DNA of 64,000 nucleotides from Mucilaginibacter lappiensis (GTDB lineage: Bacteria > Bacteroidota > Bacteroidia > Sphingobacteriales > Sphingobacteriaceae). The position numbers and the translations under genes were made by a program. Below the pieces are notes generated by a model. That model was not told where the DNA came from. It did no database searches and worked only from the letters and a program-made list of their open reading frames with translations. Numbering within the stretch: position 1 is the first letter of the stretch; every line of letters begins with the position of its first letter. Shown here piece after piece: positions 25,235 to 33,321 of this stretch. Location of the stretch: positions 79,618-143,617 of the forward strand of contig NZ_FTMG01000019.1 of assembly GCF_900155965.1 (NCBI RefSeq), written 5' to 3'.

Positions 25235-25806
25235 GATCTAAACATATTAAATAGCATTAATGCAATTAGTGGTAAAAACTCTTTCATTTCTTTTCTTAAT
25301 ATCCGCAGCGCTTTGCCCATGTGGGTTTCTACCGTTTTTATAGATATATCCAGCTGGGTAGCTATTTCCTGGTATTTTAATTCCTGGAACCTGCTCAGCT
25401 GAAATATAGCCCGGCACTTTTCTGGCAGTTTACCCAGGGCCCGGCTTAAATGCTGCTCCAGTTCGCTCATTTTTAGTTTGCCAGCCGCATCATCTGTATC
25501 GTTCTTCATGGCATACGCTGTTGAGGTTTGATATTTTAATTGAACTTTTTGCCGCCTGATATAATTCAGGCTGTCATGATATACCGATTTGTACAGGTAC
25601 GATTTGATGGATGTTTGTATATGCGACCATTCGTTTTTTTCCCAGAGTTTAAGGAACAGCGATTGCACAATTTCTTCCGCCACATCCCAGTCCTTCAGTA
25701 ACGAGAAAGCATACGCGTGGAGTTCCCTAAAGTGTTTTTTGAACAGCTGCTCAAAAACGGCTTCATTTTCATTGATCAATTCGGCCGTCATCTCCTTATT
25801 ATCCAT
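25231..25806 (-). CDS. ECF sigma factor, FecI-like
   Basis: 191 residues. Region 2 near residues 20-85 (AYAFSLLKDWDVAEEIVQSLFLKLWEK) and region 4 near 125-175 (LPEKCRAIFQLSRFQELKYQEIATQLDISIKTVETH). A hydrophobic C-terminal tail (LPLIALMLFNMF) is typical of Bacteroidota FecI-like factors. Held by the FecR protein encoded immediately downstream with a 4-base overlap. Its targets are probably surface genes of this region. Confidence 0.9.
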   Translation of the reverse strand: MDNKEMTAELINENEAVFEQLFKKHFRELHAYAFSLLKDWDVAEEIVQSLFLKLWEKNEWSHIQTSIKSYLYKSVYHDSLNYIRRQKVQLKYQTSTAYAMKNDTDDAAGKLKMSELEQHLSRALGKLPEKCRAIFQLSRFQELKYQEIATQLDISIKTVETHMGKALRILRKEMKEFLPLIALMLFNMFRS

Positions 25807-25819
25807 TATTGGCTATTAG

Positions 25820-25945
25820 GTATTATTGAGAATCAAGATATAAGAGTCAAGAATCAAGAGCTAAGATAAAAGTAAATTAATTTGCTATTGCTTTTCTTGT
25901 TTCCCGAATCTTGATTCTTGTCTCTTGATTCCTGACTCTTATTTT
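25820..25945. repeat. Intergenic self-complementary repeat (family D)
   Basis: The left arm carries AGAGTCAAGAATCAAGAG and the right arm its inverse with small changes (CTTGATTCTTGTCTCTTG). The units are degenerate copies of an 8-base word. A one-armed relative occurs at 29272-29305. Confidence 0.6.
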
Positions 25946-25947
25946 AA

Positions 25948-26526
25948 TTATTGAAATTTAAAGCCAACTCCCAGGCTAAAGATATTGACCTTTTGACCCA
26001 AATCTTTATTAACCTTGCTTAAGCCTAAACTGTAGCGGGCATCAAAAGTTAAGCTGCCAATATCAACACCAGCATCTAGTACACCCCCGGCGCTAAATTT
26101 TTTGTACTTAAAGCCTTCCGGAGCAATTGGTGTTTTAAGGTTATAGTACAGATCCGGACCAGCAGATACCCTGAAGTTCAGATCGGCAGTGTTCACAATC
26201 TTGTAACCTACCATTAAAGGTACGTTCAATTGCCTGAATTTAGCTTCATAGGAGTTTGAATTGAAGCGGTATTTATCGCTGAAGGTTACATAGTTTATCT
26301 CCGGCTGAAAATATATGGTTTGTCCGGCCCTGGCAAATACACCTGCGTTAAAACCTATTTTGCCCGATTTATCGTTAATAGCGCTCAGGCCTGTTTTTAA
26401 GGTAGAAAAGTTAACACCTGCCTTGATACCAAATTCAAGATCTGGTGATGACGACTGCGCTTTTGCAGAGCCTATCCCTAAAGTAACCAGGATAGCTGCT
26501 GTTGCAAATAATTTAATTGCTTTCAT
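25948..26526 (-). CDS. Outer-membrane beta-barrel protein (PorT-like fold)
   Basis: Start taken at 26526 (MKAIKLFATAAILVTLGIG), which gives a normal signal peptide ending SAKAQ; an ATG at 26550 adds 8 residues. The mature part has the alternating strands of a small eight-stranded barrel (LEFGIKAGVNFSTL, QPEINYVTFSDKY, FDARYSLGLSKV, FSLGVGFKF). The last strand ends in Phe-rich GFKFQ, as expected for outer-membrane assembly. It shares a promoter-like block with the 26736-27803 gene. Confidence 0.82.
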   Translation of the reverse strand: MKAIKLFATAAILVTLGIGSAKAQSSSPDLEFGIKAGVNFSTLKTGLSAINDKSGKIGFNAGVFARAGQTIYFQPEINYVTFSDKYRFNSNSYEAKFRQLNVPLMVGYKIVNTADLNFRVSAGPDLYYNLKTPIAPEGFKYKKFSAGGVLDAGVDIGSLTFDARYSLGLSKVNKDLGQKVNIFSLGVGFKFQ

Positions 26527-26576
26527 TTTTGGGTTTTTGTTTGTGATCATTTCTATTTATTGTGTTATTTGGTAGT

Positions 26577-26627
26577 ATGACACGCCCGGTAGACTTTACC
26601 CTGACTGTGTTTTGAAAAAAATTTGAT
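26577..26627 (-). promoter_or_regulatory. Shared promoter-like block, copy 1
   Basis: On the minus strand: GTCAGGGTAAAGT, then about 7 variable bases, then GCGTGTCAT, preceded by a run of A/T. The same block lies at 27834-27884 before the LA_2272 gene. Position 50 bases before the barrel gene start fits an ECF-type promoter. Confidence 0.5.
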
Positions 26628-26642
26628 TTATACTAAAAGAGG

Positions 26643-26719
26643 GTGTCATGCTGAGCTAAGTCGAAGCATGGTGGTGTGGCCTCTGCGCTCTACCCTTCGA
26701 CGGAGCTCAGCATGACACC
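26643..26719. repeat. Intergenic palindromic repeat (family A)
   Basis: GTGTCATGCTGAGC on the left and GCTCAGCATGACAC on the right are a perfect 14-bp inverted pair. Related to copies at 10816 and 62537. It may also stop transcripts of the flanking genes. Confidence 0.7.
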
Positions 26720-26735
26720 TTTCTTTTTGTATCGT

Positions 26736-27803
26736 CTACAAGGCCACCTGTATACCGGCTGTATAACCGAGATAGAATCCATACAGGTCGCGGCCATCAT
26801 GGCGTGTCCAACTGTTAATGTATTTTTTGGTCATCTCCCTGCCCTCTTCTGTATTGGTATTCACATAATTGATAGATGGCCCAGCGAATATCTCCACCTT
26901 ATTCGCTATCCGGAATGATGGCATCAGCCTGAACGTTGATCTCCAATATTCGTCGCCGCCTTTAAAGCTTTCCAATCCATCATTAACTAATTCTGTATTC
27001 AGGCGGAACGACTGGATGGTTAACACATGCGCGCCAAAACCGGCCTCGTAAGCATACTTTTGCTTTTTATTCTTGAAATTATAACCAATACCCACAATAC
27101 CATAAAACACTTTACCACCAGAGCGGAAGGTTAACAACGCGGTTTGATTTTGATCGAAGGTAGCGCCAAGGCTTTTTTCGCCGTTTTTGGCGACGTTTAC
27201 AATACCTATTTGTGTACCTGCACTATCGGCAATGTTGATAAAGCCTATTTGTGTACCTTTTGATTTTTTAGCTACATTCATAAAACCGGCAATCTGTGTA
27301 CCTTTATTATCACGGGCTATATTCATAAAACCAGCCAGTTGCAAGGTTGAAACATTACCGCCTTTATTCAAAAAGCCGGCTATCTGGGCACCACTGCTGC
27401 TAGCTGCTATGTTAGCAAAGCCAGCCACGGCCACACCGTGGCCACCGCCATAAGTGTTTAAAAATCCGGCTACCATAGTACCATCTGCATTTTTGCCTAC
27501 ATGGTTTGAAAATCCGGCTATCTGGAAACCACGCGCATCCTTATGGATAATATTGGAAAATCCGGCAATGGTAACCCCGCGTTCGGCGGCTGATACTCCG
27601 GCAATAAGGTTTAACGAAAAACTATTGGTATCACGAGGAGCATTTGTCCAGTTGCTGCTGAGCGGGTAAACTAAACCCACATTGGTGCGTGCCCGGTCAT
27701 GATCCTGTGCCTGGGCATTGGTGCCTACTAATACTATTAAAAGAAATGTCCATATTTTTAAAATAGTTAATAAGAGGCTGTCATTGTTAGTGTAAAAGTT
27801 CAT
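26736..27803 (-). CDS. LA_2272-type repeat surface protein
   Basis: 355 residues with a signal peptide (ILKIWTFLLIVLVGTNAQAQ). About eight repeats of the form GxQIAGFxN fill residues 70-200 (GFQIAGFSN, GAQIAGFLN, GTQIAGFMN), then NVAKNGEKSLG and LLTFRSGGKVFYGIVGIGYNF, which match the C-terminal part of the STN protein at 21959. It lacks the STN and regulatory domains. The repeats suggest an outer-surface beta structure; function is unknown. It carries the same promoter-like block as its neighbour. Confidence 0.75.
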   Translation of the reverse strand: MNFYTNNDSLLLTILKIWTFLLIVLVGTNAQAQDHDRARTNVGLVYPLSSNWTNAPRDTNSFSLNLIAGVSAAERGVTIAGFSNIIHKDARGFQIAGFSNHVGKNADGTMVAGFLNTYGGGHGVAVAGFANIAASSSGAQIAGFLNKGGNVSTLQLAGFMNIARDNKGTQIAGFMNVAKKSKGTQIGFINIADSAGTQIGIVNVAKNGEKSLGATFDQNQTALLTFRSGGKVFYGIVGIGYNFKNKKQKYAYEAGFGAHVLTIQSFRLNTELVNDGLESFKGGDEYWRSTFRLMPSFRIANKVEIFAGPSINYVNTNTEEGREMTKKYINSWTRHDGRDLYGFYLGYTAGIQVAL

Positions 27804-27833
27804 GTCTATATGATTTATCGTGTATTTGGAGCT

Positions 27834-27884
27834 ATGACACGCCCCATGAACTTTACCCTGACTCTGTTTTAAAAAAATTTAGAG
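27834..27884 (-). promoter_or_regulatory. Shared promoter-like block, copy 2
   Basis: The same GTCAGGGTAAAGT / GCGTGTCAT pair as at 26577-26627, 31 bases before the LA_2272 gene start. The flanks outside the block differ, so the conservation is local and suggests selection. Confidence 0.5.
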
Positions 27885-28045
27885 ATAGAACGGAGAACCG
27901 GAAACAGAATCGAGAGACAGAGTTGAGAGCCCGGTTTCGAAGACAAAGCCGAGCGCCAGGTTCCAGAGATAAAATCCAGAGTGTGTACCTTAGAGTCCGG
28001 CTCACGATTCTGATACTGACTCTCCGCACCGGCTCTCTATTTAAA
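27885..28045. repeat. Low-complexity purine-rich hairpin region
   Basis: Degenerate GAGA/CCGG words on the left (GAACGGAGAACCGGAAAC) face CT-rich complements on the right (GACTCTCCGCACCGGCTCTC), forming a long imperfect hairpin. No ORF. It separates the divergent LA_2272 and second sigma genes. Confidence 0.5.
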
Positions 28046-28118
28046 AAAAGGTAAAAAACTGTAACATTTTACTCCCCCGTGCGAATAATTGGTACAACAC
28101 AATCATCGTAGATATTAA

Positions 28119-28622
28119 ATGAGTAATCAACAAGAGGAAATATTTTTAACCGTAATTGAACAGAACAAAGGGATCATTTACAAGATCGCCAATTCGTTCA
28201 AGAAGGATGAAAATGATAAAAAGGACCTGGTGCAGGAAATCATCTTTCAGCTTTGGCGGGCCTTTCCCAGTTTTGATGACCGCAGTAAACTATCTACCTG
28301 GATGTACCGGGTGTCGCTCAATGTGGCTATCAGCTCCTATCGGAAAGAAAAAAAGAAGAATGATGTGATAGTCCCTTTGGCTGAAAGTATGATGGATTTT
28401 AGCGAGGAAGCAGAGGCATCACCCGAAACACAAATTAACCTCCTGCAACAGTTTATTAACGAGCTAAAGGAGCTGGACAGGGCCCTGATGCTGCTTTACC
28501 TGGAAGAAAAAAGCGGCAAGGAAATAGCCGAGATACTGGGTTTGTCTGAAGCAAACGTCAGGACGAAGACCAACCGCATTAAAGAACAATTAAAACAAAA
28601 ATTTTCAAAAATTAACGCTTAA
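28119..28622 (+). CDS. ECF-type RNA polymerase sigma factor
   Basis: 167 residues. Region 2 (KDENDKKDLVQEIIFQLWRAFPSFDDRSKLSTWMYRV split across 27-66) and region 4 (LYLEEKSGKEIAEILGLSEANVRTKTNRIKEQL) are both intact. There is no FecR partner; instead a four-helix membrane protein follows 4 bases downstream. It probably controls a small stress or envelope regulon; the divergent LA_2272 gene with its promoter-like block is a candidate target. Confidence 0.9.
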   Translation: MSNQQEEIFLTVIEQNKGIIYKIANSFKKDENDKKDLVQEIIFQLWRAFPSFDDRSKLSTWMYRVSLNVAISSYRKEKKKNDVIVPLAESMMDFSEEAEASPETQINLLQQFINELKELDRALMLLYLEEKSGKEIAEILGLSEANVRTKTNRIKEQLKQKFSKINA

Positions 28623-28626
28623 TACC

Positions 28627-29271
28627 ATGGAAGAGTCTACAATAAAACAAATGTGGCGAGATTACGATCAGAAGCTGGAAAGAGCATTGCAGCTCAATTA
28701 TAAGATCATCAGGGAAATGCAAACCAAAAAAATAGAGGATCACATAAACTCGTTTCGCCGCAACCAGGTTTTTGGCGTGGTGGTAGGTATACTATTTACC
28801 GTTTTCCTGGTTTTCCTGGTGGTCAATAGCCTTAATAATATCTATTTCGCTATTTCAATTGGTCTTATCGCCTTGTTCAATGTTTTTGCTGTAGCCGCCT
28901 ATATCAGACACCTGGCTATGTTAGAACGCGTGAGCATTACCGATACAATCACCCACACACAAGAAAAGCTGGCAGTTATACAAAGCTCCTTTAACATGGT
29001 AAGCAGAATAATGATACTGCAAACCCCTTTTTGGTGCACGTTTTGGTATAATCAGCAACTGGTTAATCATGGGGGAACAACATTTTGGGCCATTAACCTT
29101 ACCGTTCTTGCTTTATTTACTATACTGTCTGTCTATTTATTCAATACATTAACATATAAAAACATTCACCGTAAATGGGTCAGAAGCTTTATTGAAAGTT
29201 TTGGGGGCAAGAAGATCATTAAAGCCATGGAGTTTTTGAAGGAGATAGAGGAGTATAAAACAGAGAGTTAA
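28627..29271 (+). CDS. Membrane protein paired with ECF sigma factor
   Basis: 214 residues. A charged cytoplasmic N-terminus of about 48 residues is followed by four membrane helices (VFGVVVGILFTVFLVFLVV, AISIGLIALFNVFAVAAYI, one near 125-140, and AINLTVLALFTILSVYLF), then a basic tail. It starts 4 bases after the sigma gene, so it is probably its membrane-bound anti-sigma partner. No zinc-finger anti-sigma motif is visible. Function is inferred from position. Confidence 0.7.
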   Translation: MEESTIKQMWRDYDQKLERALQLNYKIIREMQTKKIEDHINSFRRNQVFGVVVGILFTVFLVFLVVNSLNNIYFAISIGLIALFNVFAVAAYIRHLAMLERVSITDTITHTQEKLAVIQSSFNMVSRIMILQTPFWCTFWYNQQLVNHGGTTFWAINLTVLALFTILSVYLFNTLTYKNIHRKWVRSFIESFGGKKIIKAMEFLKEIEEYKTES

Positions 29272-29665
29272 GAGAGAGTCAAGAATTAAGAGTTAAGAAT
29301 CAAGAAATTTGACCGTAGTTTCTAAAATCATATTTTTCAGTTCCCTCCCCACGGGAGTGGCAATGTCATTAAGTTAAGGGGAAACGCAAAAGCAATTCAG
29401 CAAAAGCCCCCTCTAAACGGCGAAGCCCTCATGTAATAATCTCCCCCGGAAGAGGAGACTTAGCTTCAATTTTTTAAAGTCCTCCCTACCGGGGAGGATT
29501 TAGGTGGGGCTCCATGTGCTTAACTTAATGACATTGACGGGAGGGGTGTGGTGGGGTTGAGCGTAAATGCAGGGAGGGGGTTTATACAGCTGGCTTAAAC
29601 TTGCCCGACGGTTAAACCCCTTCCTCCCCTTCTCCGAGGAAGGAATCGCACAGGGCCTTGGCTTT
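29272..29665. repeat. Composite intergenic repeats (families D and B)
   Basis: 29272-29305 is a one-armed AAGAATTAAGAG-type repeat. 29341-29665 resembles the element at 23826 (CCCTCCCCAC start, GGAATCGCACAGGGC end) and has an internal CCTCCCTACCGGGGAGG hairpin. No supported gene lies in 29272-29717. Confidence 0.6.
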
Positions 29666-29717
29666 TTAATGGAATTAAATATTAACTTAATCACTAATTC
29701 AGTAATTAAAAATCCCT

Positions 29718-30083
29718 ATGGGCGAACTACTAATAAAACGAATATATAGCCCGGCCGAAAAAGCAGACGGACTGCGCGTACTGGTAGACCGACTGTGGCC
29801 GCGTGGTGTAACCAAAGAACGGGCGCAAATTGACCGCTGGATGAAGGATGTAGCCCCATCAACCGAGCTACGCAAACAGTTTCATGGCAACCCGCAAAAC
29901 TGGACAGAATTTCAGCACAACTACATCGCGGAGCTACAACAAGCCCCGGAAGCCGTTAATGAACTGGCAGAACTGATCAAGACCCATGACACGGTTACAC
30001 TATTGTATTCGGTTCATGACGAACAGCAAAATCACGCGGTGATATTACGAGAGTTTTTATTGACGGTATTGAGAAATCGTTAA
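29718..30083 (+). CDS. DUF488-family protein
   Basis: 121 residues. Typical conserved start IKRIYSPAEKADGLRVLVDRLWPRG split over residues 6-30, then a DRWMKDVAPS motif and a final LLYSVHDEQQNHAVILREFL. Length and motifs match small YeaO-like DUF488 proteins. Biochemical role unknown. Single gene. Confidence 0.88.
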   Translation: MGELLIKRIYSPAEKADGLRVLVDRLWPRGVTKERAQIDRWMKDVAPSTELRKQFHGNPQNWTEFQHNYIAELQQAPEAVNELAELIKTHDTVTLLYSVHDEQQNHAVILREFLLTVLRNR

Positions 30084-30185
30084 AGGCTCGCAGCACTAAT
30101 TGATGAATGATCTTTTAAACACAAAAAGAATATGTCAAGGACATGGGGTTTTGTATGTGCAAATAAAATCCCGGCCCGGCTATTT

Positions 30186-32081
30186 TTAAAACCTTCTCCT
30201 TTGAAGAGGGTTGGGTGAGGTCTTCCTTCCCTTCACCAGCATTTTCATACGCTGCCTTTTAAGGGATATTTTCACATAAGGCTGCTGGGTTTTATCAGCC
30301 TCCATTTTAAAGGCCGAAATGATATCCCGGTAGGATAATATCCCCATCACCTGCTCTTCGCCGGATGACAATACCGGCAATACCTCCACATCTGTTTTTG
30401 ACATCATTTCCATCGCGTAACGCAGTGTATCGTTACTTTTAACTGAGGCCCACACCTCTTTTTTGAGCATATCCTCCAAAGGCAAGGCCGGATCAAGGCT
30501 ACTGTTATAAATATCCGTCAGCTTTAAAGTACCGTTAAATTCGCCATCATTATTTACTACAATGAGGTAATTGTCATGGATATTATTGGTACTTGCCCAG
30601 GCACGTACATCGGCGATACTGTTATTAAGGTTAATGACCGTTGCTTCGTCATTGATCACCTGCGAAACTACCATTTTTTGTAGGAGGTCGGGCTCAAAGG
30701 AATCAGGCGTAAAAATACCACGGCGGGCTATCTTTTCGGTCATAATGGTGTTCTCCATCAGGAAAAACGAAACCATGTAGGCCGCAGTACAGGCACCTAG
30801 CAAAGGCAACAGTGCATGCGACTGCATGGTGGCCTCCAGCGCGAAAGTGATACTGGTTAAATAGGCCCTCGAAGCCCCTGCAAACATGGCCGACATGCCG
30901 ATCAGTGCAGCCATCGGAATGCTAATACCCGAGTTAGGGAACACCAATAAAATAAGCGTGCCTATAAGCGCCCCGGCAGCTCCCCCCATCGTAAGTAAAG
31001 GGGCGAGCGTGCCACCCGATGTACCGCTACCCAGCGCGATGGCCCAGGACAAAAATTTTAAAAACAACAGGTTGCAAATAATGATCAGCGGCCATTTGCC
31101 CGATAGTAAGCCCGTAATATTATCGTATCCAACACCCAACGTATGCGGCGCAAAAAAGCCGATAACGCCTACAGCCAAACCGCCGATAGCCGGCCACCAG
31201 ATCCAGTGAATGGGTAGTTTTTCGAAATTGTCTTCAATAATGTATACTATTTTGGTGATGCCTAAGGATAAAAAGCCGATGATGATACCCATAAAACTGT
31301 AAATACCCAAGGCCAGGTTTGATGGCGAAGGCAGATCGGGCATGGGAAATACCGGGCCTGCCTCAAACAGCAAATGATGACCCGCTGCACCCGTGATACA
31401 GGCTAAAGCCACAGGCAGGATAGCCTTTGGCGAAAACTCAAACAACAACAATTCAATAGCCAGGAACACCGCTGCTATAGGCGTACCAAAAATAGCCGAC
31501 ATACCCGCCGTGGCCCCTGCCGCCAGGATGATCTTCCGCTCGTTGGCAGTTATCCGGAACAGCTGTCCCAAAGTTGATCCTAAAGCGCCGCCCGTGGCTA
31601 TAATGGGTCCTTCGGCACCAAACGGACCGCCGGTACCTATAGCTATAGCTGATGATATGGGTTTTAGAAAAGTAATGGCCGGGTTGATGTTACTTTCGTT
31701 TACCAATATCTGTTCCATAGCCTCTGGGATACCATGCCCGCGGATAGCCTTTGAACCATAAAAAGCCATAATACCCACCAACACACCGCCAATAGCCGGA
31801 ATAATAATAACCCATGACCCCAGATGATTACCAGCTGGCGAATGAAAACCCAGGCTGAACGAACCATAAAAAGAAATATTGGTAACCAGATTGATCAAAT
31901 AGATCAAAACCTTGGCGATAAGGCTGATAGCAATTGCCACCGTTATCGATAAACAGGAAATAAACAGGAGTCGTTTCTTTTGGATAAAACCGTTTCCGGA
32001 ATTGGATGGGTTCTCTATATAATTTAACGCGGGCGATATGGGTATCCCAGCTTTATTTGCGGCTTTTTTTAATGGTTCCAT
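30186..32081 (-). CDS. ClC chloride channel/transporter with CBS pair
   Basis: 631 residues. A ClC core with about ten membrane helices: the anion-site motifs are GHGIPEAM, GPFGAEGPI (gating Glu present) and GSGTSGGTLAP. A C-terminal pair of CBS domains (about 450-600) follows. ClC proteins move Cl- across the inner membrane as channels or as Cl-/H+ exchangers. The last 20 or so residues (RKTSPNPLQRRRF) are encoded by an intergenic repeat (TCTCCTTTGAAGAGGG), so the natural C-terminus was extended. Divergent from the Fnr-like gene. A second ClC gene lies at 35762. Confidence 0.9.
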   Translation of the reverse strand: MEPLKKAANKAGIPISPALNYIENPSNSGNGFIQKKRLLFISCLSITVAIAISLIAKVLIYLINLVTNISFYGSFSLGFHSPAGNHLGSWVIIIPAIGGVLVGIMAFYGSKAIRGHGIPEAMEQILVNESNINPAITFLKPISSAIAIGTGGPFGAEGPIIATGGALGSTLGQLFRITANERKIILAAGATAGMSAIFGTPIAAVFLAIELLLFEFSPKAILPVALACITGAAGHHLLFEAGPVFPMPDLPSPSNLALGIYSFMGIIIGFLSLGITKIVYIIEDNFEKLPIHWIWWPAIGGLAVGVIGFFAPHTLGVGYDNITGLLSGKWPLIIICNLLFLKFLSWAIALGSGTSGGTLAPLLTMGGAAGALIGTLILLVFPNSGISIPMAALIGMSAMFAGASRAYLTSITFALEATMQSHALLPLLGACTAAYMVSFFLMENTIMTEKIARRGIFTPDSFEPDLLQKMVVSQVINDEATVINLNNSIADVRAWASTNNIHDNYLIVVNNDGEFNGTLKLTDIYNSSLDPALPLEDMLKKEVWASVKSNDTLRYAMEMMSKTDVEVLPVLSSGEEQVMGILSYRDIISAFKMEADKTQQPYVKISLKRQRMKMLVKGRKTSPNPLQRRRF

Positions 32082-32152
32082 TTTGATGATGCCAGCAAAT
32101 GATTGTTTGGGCCAGCTTTTCGGGGTACAAAATTAGAATTTTTTTATTATAA

Positions 32153-32170
32153 ATATTGCATAAACAATAT
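32153..32170. promoter_or_regulatory. Dyad between ClC and Fnr-like genes
   Basis: ATATTG and CAATAT are separated by six bases, the spacing of Crp/Fnr-type sites. It is in the middle of the divergent promoter region and is a candidate autoregulatory operator for the 32339 regulator. Confidence 0.35.
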
Positions 32171-32228
32171 AAATAAAAAATTAATTTTATATTTTTACAT
32201 GAATTATATTATTTAAACAATAAAACCA

Positions 32229-32310
32229 TCACCCTACCCTCTCCTTTGGAGAGGGTTCTATATAGTTTTTGTTTCAAAGTCCTCTCCTTGGAGAGGATTA
32301 GGTGAGGTGA
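32229..32310. repeat. Intergenic repeat (family C)
   Basis: CTCTCCTTTGGAGAGGG followed by CCTCTCCTTGGAGAGGATTA. The same element occurs at 30187-30225, where it encodes the ClC C-terminus. It lies in the 5' region of the Fnr-like gene. Confidence 0.65.
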
Positions 32311-32338
32311 ATTTTTTATTATTGCATACGCAACATTT

Positions 32339-33034
32339 ATGACAAAAACCGCCCATACCTGCGATCTGAGCACCTGTTTTTTGTGCCGCAACAGCCTCAA
32401 AGACTGGCTGCCTGCCATAGGTGCCCATAAACAGAATATCACCCTGAAAAAAGGACAACAGCTTTTTAAAGAAGGCGACGACGTAACCGGTATATACTTT
32501 ATGTATAAAGGCGTGGTAAAGGTTCACAAGCAATGGGACCAGGAAAAAGACCTGATCTTGCGATTTGCCAAACAGGGCGATATATTGGGCCATTTAGGCT
32601 TGGGCGATACCTCAACTTACCCTATATCGGCCACGGCTATTGAACCGGGGGTAGTGTGTTATGTTGAAATGGATTTCTTTGAGTCGTCATTAAATGTGAA
32701 CAGTCAGCTCACTTACAAGCTCATGAAGTTTTTTGCTAATGAATTGCAGGAGTCAGAAAAAAGGATGCGCAACCTGGCGCACATGCCGGTAAAGGAACGC
32801 ATTGCTCAGGCACTCCTATCACTGCGTAATCAGTTTGGCTTAAATGAAGATGGCTATGTAGATATTGAATTAACCCGGCAGGATATCTCTTCTTATGCCA
32901 GTGTGGTGTACGAAACCTTTTTTAAAGTGACCCAGGAATTTATACAAAACAAACTCATCACCCTGGATGGTAAAAGCATCAAACTCCTGAATGAGGAAGT
33001 TCTGAAAGAAATGACTTTGGGGCGGAAGAGATAG
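32339..33034 (+). CDS. Crp/Fnr-family transcription regulator with Cys cluster
   Basis: 231 residues. A cyclic-nucleotide-binding beta roll (about 30-135, GDILGHLGLGD) precedes a helix-turn-helix (about 185-205, LTRQDISSYASVVYETFFKV). Near the N-terminus are C8, C13 and C16 in CDLSTCFLC, with one more Cys near residue 109 (GVVCYVE). Four Cys in these places recall the FNR iron-sulfur cluster, so it may sense oxygen or NO. This remains inference because spacing differs from E. coli FNR. The ATG lies just downstream of a repeat. Confidence 0.83.
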   Translation: MTKTAHTCDLSTCFLCRNSLKDWLPAIGAHKQNITLKKGQQLFKEGDDVTGIYFMYKGVVKVHKQWDQEKDLILRFAKQGDILGHLGLGDTSTYPISATAIEPGVVCYVEMDFFESSLNVNSQLTYKLMKFFANELQESEKRMRNLAHMPVKERIAQALLSLRNQFGLNEDGYVDIELTRQDISSYASVVYETFFKVTQEFIQNKLITLDGKSIKLLNEEVLKEMTLGRKR

Positions 33035-33078
33035 TGATTTATTGATCACCCTTTATTTCACAAGGTTAGACCAGTCCT

Positions 33079-33288
33079 TCAAATTTCACGCTTTTCTTTC
33101 AGCCTTATCAATATTTGTTGAAAAATCCGTTCTCCAATTGCTTGTAGTTCATGCTCATCCAAGTCGGCAACTTCAGTGTTTTGATCTTTAAACGATTGGT
33201 ACCAACTCTTTACAATTGAACTTTCATCTTCAGAGCAATTACCATTTAAATATTCGTTTAATAAGAGAAGCAGCGAATGTTGATCCAT
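33079..33288 (-). CDS. Short FecR-N-terminal-like protein, possibly truncated
   Basis: 69 residues resembling the cytoplasmic N-terminal part of FecR anti-sigma factors (LLNEYLNGNCSEDESSIVKSW). It ends in a basic KEKREI tail with no membrane helix or FecR domain. Either a truncated anti-sigma gene or a free-standing domain. No sigma gene is adjacent. It sits 33 bases upstream of the DUF5020 gene on the same strand, so both may share a transcript. Confidence 0.55.
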   Translation of the reverse strand: MDQHSLLLLLNEYLNGNCSEDESSIVKSWYQSFKDQNTEVADLDEHELQAIGERIFQQILIRLKEKREI

Positions 33289-33321
33289 CAGATTTTAAGA
33301 TTTAACTATCTGGTTGTATGA

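Noticed and set aside
25820..25945. Degenerate word repeats as a CRISPR or minisatellite
   Set aside because: Units are imperfect and arranged as inverted arms, so a hairpin element is the better reading.
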